Shown piece after piece: positions 60,137 to 64,000 of a stretch of 64,000 nucleotides of DNA. The position numbers and the translations under genes were made by a program. The first letter of the stretch is position 1. Each line of letters starts with the position of its first letter. The stretch comes from Desulfovibrio sp. 86. Its GTDB lineage: Bacteria > Desulfobacterota > Desulfovibrionia > Desulfovibrionales > Desulfovibrionaceae. Below the pieces are notes generated by a model, which had not been told where the DNA came from, did no database searches, and was given only the letters and a program-made list of their open reading frames with translations. The stretch lies in the NCBI RefSeq assembly GCF_902702915.1, contig NZ_LR738849.1:2868001-2932000 (forward strand), read 5' to 3'.

Positions 60137-60769
60137 TCAGCGCGTGGCAAAAAGCAGCGCCAGCGCCAGACCTGCAAAAACCAGCCCTGCGGCCCTATGA
60201 ATGAACACCTGACCGCCCGGAGATTTGTTGAACCACACCGCCAGCTTGCCGCCAAGCAGGGCCACGCTGAAAAAAACGATAATGGTGGCCAGCATGAACA
60301 GCAGCCCCAGGCTGAGAACCTGCAGGGCCACGCTGCCCCGTGCCGGATCGCAGAACTGCGGCAGAAAAGCGAGAAAAAAAAGCGAAACCTTGGGGTTGGT
60401 CACGTTCATGACAATGCCGCGCCTGTACAGCGGGGCATAGCCGGGAAAGGGCGCGCCGTCGCCCTTGGTGACGGCCAGCGCCGCGCCAGCCCTGAACGAC
60501 AGCCAGGCCAGCCACAGCAGATATGCCGCGCCCACGGCCTTGAGCATGGTGAAGGCCAGGGGCGAACCCTGAAAAATGGCGGCCACGCCCAGCGCGACGG
60601 CGGTGGTGTGCACACAGAGCCCCGTGACGAGACCAAGTGTCGTGACCATGCCAGCGGCCGCGCCATAGACGGCGGACTGGGTGAGCACAAAAATATTGTC
60701 CGGCCCCGGAGCAATGCCAAGCAGAAGAGACGCCGCAAAGAAAGCCAGAGCTATGTCCACCGTCAGCAT
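60137..60769 (-). CDS. LysE/RhtB-family amino-acid exporter
   Basis: A 210-aa inner-membrane protein with six hydrophobic segments. The family signature GIAPGPDNIFVLTQSAVYG is at the N-terminus, NVTNPKVSLFFLAFLPQF lies in the middle, and a final helix is VFAGLALALLFA. The family exports amino acids such as homoserine, threonine or lysine; the substrate here is unknown. It overlaps the upstream GIY-YIG gene by 7 bp, so the two form an operon. Confidence 0.93.
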   Translation of the reverse strand: MLTVDIALAFFAASLLLGIAPGPDNIFVLTQSAVYGAAAGMVTTLGLVTGLCVHTTAVALGVAAIFQGSPLAFTMLKAVGAAYLLWLAWLSFRAGAALAVTKGDGAPFPGYAPLYRRGIVMNVTNPKVSLFFLAFLPQFCDPARGSVALQVLSLGLLFMLATIIVFFSVALLGGKLAVWFNKSPGGQVFIHRAAGLVFAGLALALLFATR

Positions 60770-61050
60770 TGCTTTTTTTCCCCCTCAAGCAAAAAAGTGA
60801 TTTTTGCGTGGCGCGGTTTGGCCTTTATCGCGCATTCCAGCCGCAGGGCGTCCGCCTTGCAGGAACATGCCCGGCTGGCCAGCAGGCGTACCGGGCGTCT
60901 GCCGCGCGTATAGCGCGCTCCGCCCGGCGCTGCGCCGTTGTGCTGCGCAAGACGCCGCTCCATATCGCAGGTGATGCCACAGTACAGGGTGCCGTCGGCG
61001 CATTCCAGCAGATAGACCTGCCAGCTGTCAGGCGTCATTGGCTTCTCCAT
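60763..61050 (-). CDS. GIY-YIG domain protein (YhbQ/UPF0213 type)
   Basis: A 95-aa stand-alone GIY-YIG domain. It has VYLLECADGTLYCGIT (the GIY...YIG strand pair), then the Arg/His segment DMERRLAQHN and an E in LRLECAIKAKPRHAK. Small members such as YhbQ have weak or unknown nuclease activity. The C-terminus overlaps the exporter's start. The start could be either ATG at 61050 or the in-frame ATG four codons later. Confidence 0.9.
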   Translation of the reverse strand: MEKPMTPDSWQVYLLECADGTLYCGITCDMERRLAQHNGAAPGGARYTRGRRPVRLLASRACSCKADALRLECAIKAKPRHAKITFLLEGEKKQC

Positions 61051-61078
61051 CGTATCATGATGCAGCCCGCAAGGGACT

Positions 61079-61112
61079 GCAACGCTGCCAAACGGAATAA
61101 ATCAGCGTTTCC
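61079..61112 (+). repeat. ~50-bp dispersed repeat, copy 3 (half)
   Basis: GCAACGCTGCCAAACGGAAT followed by AAATCAGCGTTTCC. Only the second half of the ~50-bp repeat is kept. Confidence 0.75.
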
Positions 61113-61219
61113 TTAAGAATATGTGCCCGCACCGTTTGGCGGTGCGGACAAACCCTCTCGCGCCTTCACGGCGCACGCCTGCTTTCGCAAATGCGGAGCG
61201 CCTTCACGGAGAAGTGGTG

Positions 61220-61807
61220 CTAGTCAAACCCCCCGGCAAGCCAGACGGTAACAAGAAAAGACAGTATCCAGTTGCCCATGCGCCACAGCCAGGGGTTGGG
61301 CACGACGCCAGCCGTCATGAGGCGCATCTGCCGCAGCGTGCCCGCCAGTGACCCTATGGTGTGAAAAAACACAAAGCCAAGTCCCGCCAGAAAGCCGAAC
61401 TGCGCAAGGCACACAAGAAAAATGGCAAAGGTGATACAGGGGGCGAGGCAGGCGTTGGAGCTGTCCCGGCTGGTAATCCATATCTGCCCCAGGGGCGATC
61501 CTGACTGGAAGCCGCCGAAGTTGCGTCCGCCAAAGGTTCGCTGATAAAAACGGCCCTGCCTGCCGGTCTGGCCGTATCCTTCAGATCCGTCCTGACGGCC
61601 GCTGCGGCCATACGTCGTATCCTGCTGTTGCTCCTGGTTCTGTTGCTCGTCCGACATAAAAACCACTTCAGCGTCGTGTACGCGCCTTTGCTCTTCCCCG
61701 GAGCCTTTGCCGTCGTGCTGTTGTCCCGAGGGCACGGGCAGATTGGCATCGTGCGGCGTATGTGCGTTGCCGGAGTCCTGGGGGGGCTTGTGCGGGGGGT
61801 GGCTCAT
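61220..61807 (-). CDS. Small membrane protein with disordered N-terminus
   Basis: A 195-aa protein in two parts. Residues 1-105 are hydrophilic and low-complexity: His/Pro-rich at first, then Gln-rich (EQQNQEQQQ), then Gly/Arg/Phe-rich (RQGRFYQRTFGGRNFGG). The rest has two or three membrane segments (CITFAIFLVCLAQFGFLAGL, VFFHTIGSLAG, NWILSFLVTVWLAGG). The start has AGGAGG. I do not recognise a family; the layout recalls small envelope or stress-related membrane proteins, without proof. It is divergent from the Sel1-repeat gene. Confidence 0.65.
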   Translation of the reverse strand: MSHPPHKPPQDSGNAHTPHDANLPVPSGQQHDGKGSGEEQRRVHDAEVVFMSDEQQNQEQQQDTTYGRSGRQDGSEGYGQTGRQGRFYQRTFGGRNFGGFQSGSPLGQIWITSRDSSNACLAPCITFAIFLVCLAQFGFLAGLGFVFFHTIGSLAGTLRQMRLMTAGVVPNPWLWRMGNWILSFLVTVWLAGGFD

Positions 61808-62067
61808 GCTCGGCCTCCTGATGTATGTCAGCCTTGTGGGCGAATTATTGCTGGAAATGAATAAGGGCTTGCCGTGGTTGTGCCTGCTCCATGGCGGGGC
61901 GTCAAGGGCATGGCCGTAGCCAGGCTGCCAGGGGCGGGTGCGCCGCAACGGGGTGACGAGCCTGGATGACGAACCTGCGCTACCTTGCCAAGTCCTTTTG
62001 GCGGCGCTATTCTTTTTGGTGTAGGTATCAGGCGTGGCCGGTTGGCCGCGCCCATGAGGAGGTTTTT

Positions 62068-62736
62068 ATGAAAAAAAATTTTGTGGCGATTTTTCTGACA
62101 ATGACGTTTTTTGTGTTTTCGGCCCTGACTGTGGGCGCGCAACCCGTGGACAAGGTGGAACAGAAGCTTGATGAGGCTTGGGTTGCCTATAATATCGGCC
62201 AGTATCAGAAAGTCCTGCAACTGGTGCAGCCCCTGGCCTCGGACGGAAATGCCCGTGCCCAGATCATTCTGGGCCGCTGCTATGAGAACGGCCTTGGCGT
62301 GCCGCAGGATATGGAAATGGCCGCCAAGTGGTTCCGTCTTGCGGCGGAACAGAACAATAGCGAAGCCCAGGTGCTTCTGGCCTATCAGTACGAACTGGGC
62401 ATTGGCGTGCCGAAAAACGACGCGACCGTGGTGGACCTTATGACCCGCGCGGCCAACGCGGGCAGTGCCGAGGCCCTGTTTAACCTGGCGCTGTATCATG
62501 GCCAGGGCAAGTATGGTTTTGCCAAAGACCCCGCTGAAAGCTTCCGTCTGGCCAAGCTGGCGGCCGACAAGGGCTACGCGCAGGCCGAGCGATACGTGGG
62601 GGCCTGCTATGACCATGGCGTGGGCGTGCCGGAAAACAAGGCCGAAGCGCAGGTCTGGTATGGCAAGGCCAGGGCGCAGGGTCTGGAAGTGGAAGGCAAC
62701 GTGTTCAATTTTGTGCGTGAGTACAGCATGCCGTAA
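62068..62736 (+). CDS. Secreted Sel1-repeat protein
   Basis: A 222-aa protein with a signal peptide (MKKNFVAIFLTMTFFVFSAL, cleavage near GAQP) and four Sel1-like repeats of about 36 residues. Repeated cores are ILGRCYENGLGVPQD, LLAYQYELGIGVPKN, NLALYHGQGKYGFAKD and YVGACYDHGVGVPEN. The repeats form a solenoid for protein-protein binding, here in the periplasm. The start has AGGAGG. It ends with a short tail (NFVREYSMP). The partner is unknown. A 20-bp perfect hairpin lies 157 bp downstream. Confidence 0.9.
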   Translation: MKKNFVAIFLTMTFFVFSALTVGAQPVDKVEQKLDEAWVAYNIGQYQKVLQLVQPLASDGNARAQIILGRCYENGLGVPQDMEMAAKWFRLAAEQNNSEAQVLLAYQYELGIGVPKNDATVVDLMTRAANAGSAEALFNLALYHGQGKYGFAKDPAESFRLAKLAADKGYAQAERYVGACYDHGVGVPENKAEAQVWYGKARAQGLEVEGNVFNFVREYSMP

Positions 62737-62892
62737 TGCCTGATGGAGCGCCGCCACGGCGCACAGTTCCATCAATGCCTCGGCTTCGGGGCCAGGATAT
62801 TCTGCGGGAAAGGCCCCCCCGGCTTGACGCTGCCAGCTGGTTACAACAGACGTGCGGTGCTAATAAGCCGCCTTTTCCCGCAGATTTGCCAC

Positions 62893-62936
62893 AAACAGCT
62901 ATGGCCGCTCCCTTGTGGGAGCGGCCATAGCTGTTT
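62893..62936 (+). terminator. 20-bp perfect hairpin downstream of the Sel1-repeat gene
   Basis: AAACAGCTATGGCCGCTCCC pairs perfectly with its complement around TTGT. The stem ends in A/T pairs, so it could terminate on either strand. Confidence 0.7.
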
Positions 62937-62973
62937 GCGCTGGGGGAGGGCAATTTCAAAGTAAAATTACTTT

Positions 62974-63012
62974 GTGGGGGAGGGAGCTTTTGCAAAAGGG
63001 GCACTCCCCCAC
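62974..63012. repeat. GGGGGAGG long-hairpin repeat, copy 3 (divergent)
   Basis: GTGGGGGAGGGAGCTTTTGC and AAAAGGGGCACTCCCCCAC. It has the same plan as the copies after hyaD and leuS, with base changes in the inner stem. Confidence 0.65.
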
Positions 63013-63015
63013 GCC

Positions 63016-63142
63016 CTAGAACAGTTTACGAATGAAATGAGTTAAATGCTCTGCAAGGATTTTTCTGAAAATCCTTGCCACGAAATGCGAGTAGGCGGGC
63101 TTTTGCCTGCCGTACGCGAGCATTTCAAGTGTTAAATGCTCT
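63016..63142 (+). repeat. Hairpin-rich dispersed repeat (family 2), copy 2
   Basis: Same block order as 58901-59023, including TGCTCTGCAAGGATTTT and GCGAGCATTTCAAGTGTTAA, but ending in ATGCTCTAG. Its last bases are the TA at the left edge of the MITE-like element. Confidence 0.8.
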
Positions 63143-63290
63143 AGACAGTGTCGCCACGAGCGCCTTTCCGACTATTTCTGCGTCGAACTTCACCTTTTAT
63201 TCCGGTCGAGGACCATTAGAGTACACTCCCAGCATAAAAGGTTCGTTCTCCTTGATATAGCAGGAAATTCATCCCGTGACGGCACTGTCT
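63143..63290. mobile_element. MITE-like element (~148 bp) with inverted ends
   Basis: Left end AGACAGTGTCGCCACG and complement of the right end AGACAGTGCCGTCACG match at 14 of 16 positions. If the outermost A and T are counted outside, both sides carry a TA, as after insertion by an IS630/Tc1-type transposase. The interior has no gene, and the element is non-autonomous. No related full-length transposon is in this window. Confidence 0.65.
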
Positions 63291-63432
63291 AAGTGCTTAC
63301 TGTAGGTTGGCATAGTATGGAATGTTCTGATCTCACGGGGAGCCGCAGCCGCGGCTTCAAGGCAGTACCTCGTCGTAACTTTGCAATGTTCCTGCTGACG
63401 CGGCGAGGTGTTGAAACGTCCACTTCAAGACG

Positions 63433-64000
63433 TCATTGGCCTGTCTGGCCTGCTTGCCCTGCCGGAGGCACGCCGCGCTCCACGCGGATATGGTTCAATA
63501 CCGTAAGTCTTTGCAGCAGGGCCTTGAGCGAATACCGTATCTTGCCTCTGGCGTCTTCCATAAGATCCTGCCGAATCTCCTGAAAGGACTGTCCCAGAAT
63601 TTCTTCAATATATTCCCTGTTTTTGGCCGTGATTTTTTCACGGTTTTTTTCATTGAGAAGAAATTTGGGCAGCTTTTGCCTGCGGAGAAAATTCTTGCCG
63701 AATTTGCCCAGCGCCCATGTGCCCGCAAAAGCCGCAGCGCCGCCGATGACGGCGGAAACAGGTTCTGCCGTGATGAGCAGCATTTTTTCGCCAATGGCAA
63801 GGGCCGCTATGCCGGGCAGCACGGCCACAGCCATCACGTCCATGGTGTTGAGCAGGGTAAGGCGTGAAACTTTCACCTGTACCGCGTCGAAAAAACTGGT
63901 GCTGAGCGTGCGGGCGGAAAAATTCAGCCTCGGTACAAGGTAGACGCCATGTTCACGCAGCCAGCGGCTGAACTGCAGGCGCAATTCCCTTTCTATTTCC
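63433..64000 (-). CDS. Membrane protein, N-terminus beyond the window edge
   Basis: The C-terminal 189 codons or so of a longer gene; the frame stays open to the last base. Visible part: a charged region (EIERELRLQFSRWLREHG), two hydrophobic segments (MDVMAVAVLPGIAALAIG and AVIGGAAAFAGTWALG), a basic patch (KNFLRRQKLPKF) and a charged helical tail (EEILGQSFQEIRQDLMEDA), ending in a Gly/Gln repeat. The two-helix hairpin between coiled regions recalls the C-terminal part of dynamin-like GTPases, but no GTPase motif is in view, so I do not name it. Confidence 0.6.
   Translation of the reverse strand, partial: EIERELRLQFSRWLREHGVYLVPRLNFSARTLSTSFFDAVQVKVSRLTLLNTMDVMAVAVLPGIAALAIGEKMLLITAEPVSAVIGGAAAFAGTWALGKFGKNFLRRQKLPKFLLNEKNREKITAKNREYIEEILGQSFQEIRQDLMEDARGKIRYSLKALLQRLTVLNHIRVERGVPPAGQAGQTGQ

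Overview
The window reads as chromosomal DNA of a GC-rich sulfate reducer, most probably Desulfovibrio in the broad sense (a D. desulfuricans-like, host-associated lineage). This is inferred from the two HdrD/DsrK/TmcB-like iron-sulfur + cytochrome b electron-transfer operons, a c3/c7-type multiheme cytochrome, a periplasmic [NiFe] hydrogenase operon, FdhD, and the order of the housekeeping clusters. Species identity was not tested against a database.

Layout. 1-7600: a dCache chemoreceptor, an FdhD-like protein without its catalytic CxxC, a small secreted protein, a FemAB/GNAT-like acyltransferase, an outer-membrane beta-barrel protein, then about 1 kb of AT-rich non-coding DNA. 7.7-9.1 kb: a DnaA-family protein without dnaN/gyrB beside it. 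9.5-13.8 kb (minus): a complete hyaABCD-type [NiFe] hydrogenase operon whose small subunit has the six-cysteine proximal cluster of oxygen-tolerant enzymes. 14.3-18.1 kb (minus): an Hdr-like Fe-S + NarI-like cytochrome b operon whose Fe-S gene is split by an IS481-family element with a clean 7-bp target duplication. 19.3-20.9 kb: two divergent Rrf2 regulators and a receiver-domain protein. 21.1-23.7 kb (minus): a second Hdr-like operon (triheme cytochrome c, membrane cytochrome b, Fe-S protein).

25.3-40.2 kb (minus) is the transcription/translation block, transcribed as tRNA-Thr, tRNA-Tyr, tRNA-Gly, tuf, rpmG, tRNA-Trp, secE, nusG, rplK, rplA, rplJ, rplL, rpoB, rpoC. 40.3-45.8 kb (minus): prmC, lon, radC, holA. 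46.4-59.6 kb (minus): yceD, rpmF, plsX, fabH, fabG, acpP, fabF, glyA, dCMP deaminase, ribD, ribE, ribH, nusB, leuS. 60.1-64 kb: a LysE-type exporter, a GIY-YIG protein, a small membrane protein, a Sel1-repeat protein, a MITE-like element and a membrane protein cut by the window edge.

The least explained content is between the genes. At least four families of short dispersed repeats occupy the intergenic spaces: a mosaic element bounded by TAGAGCA hairpins with variable numbers of 31-bp and 86-bp internal modules; a second ~125-bp hairpin-rich element; a ~50-bp element; and a GGGGGAGG-type long hairpin sitting just 3' of genes. Some lie inside normally compact operons (rplL-rpoB, yceD-rpmF, hyaC-hyaD), so they probably affect transcription termination or mRNA processing.
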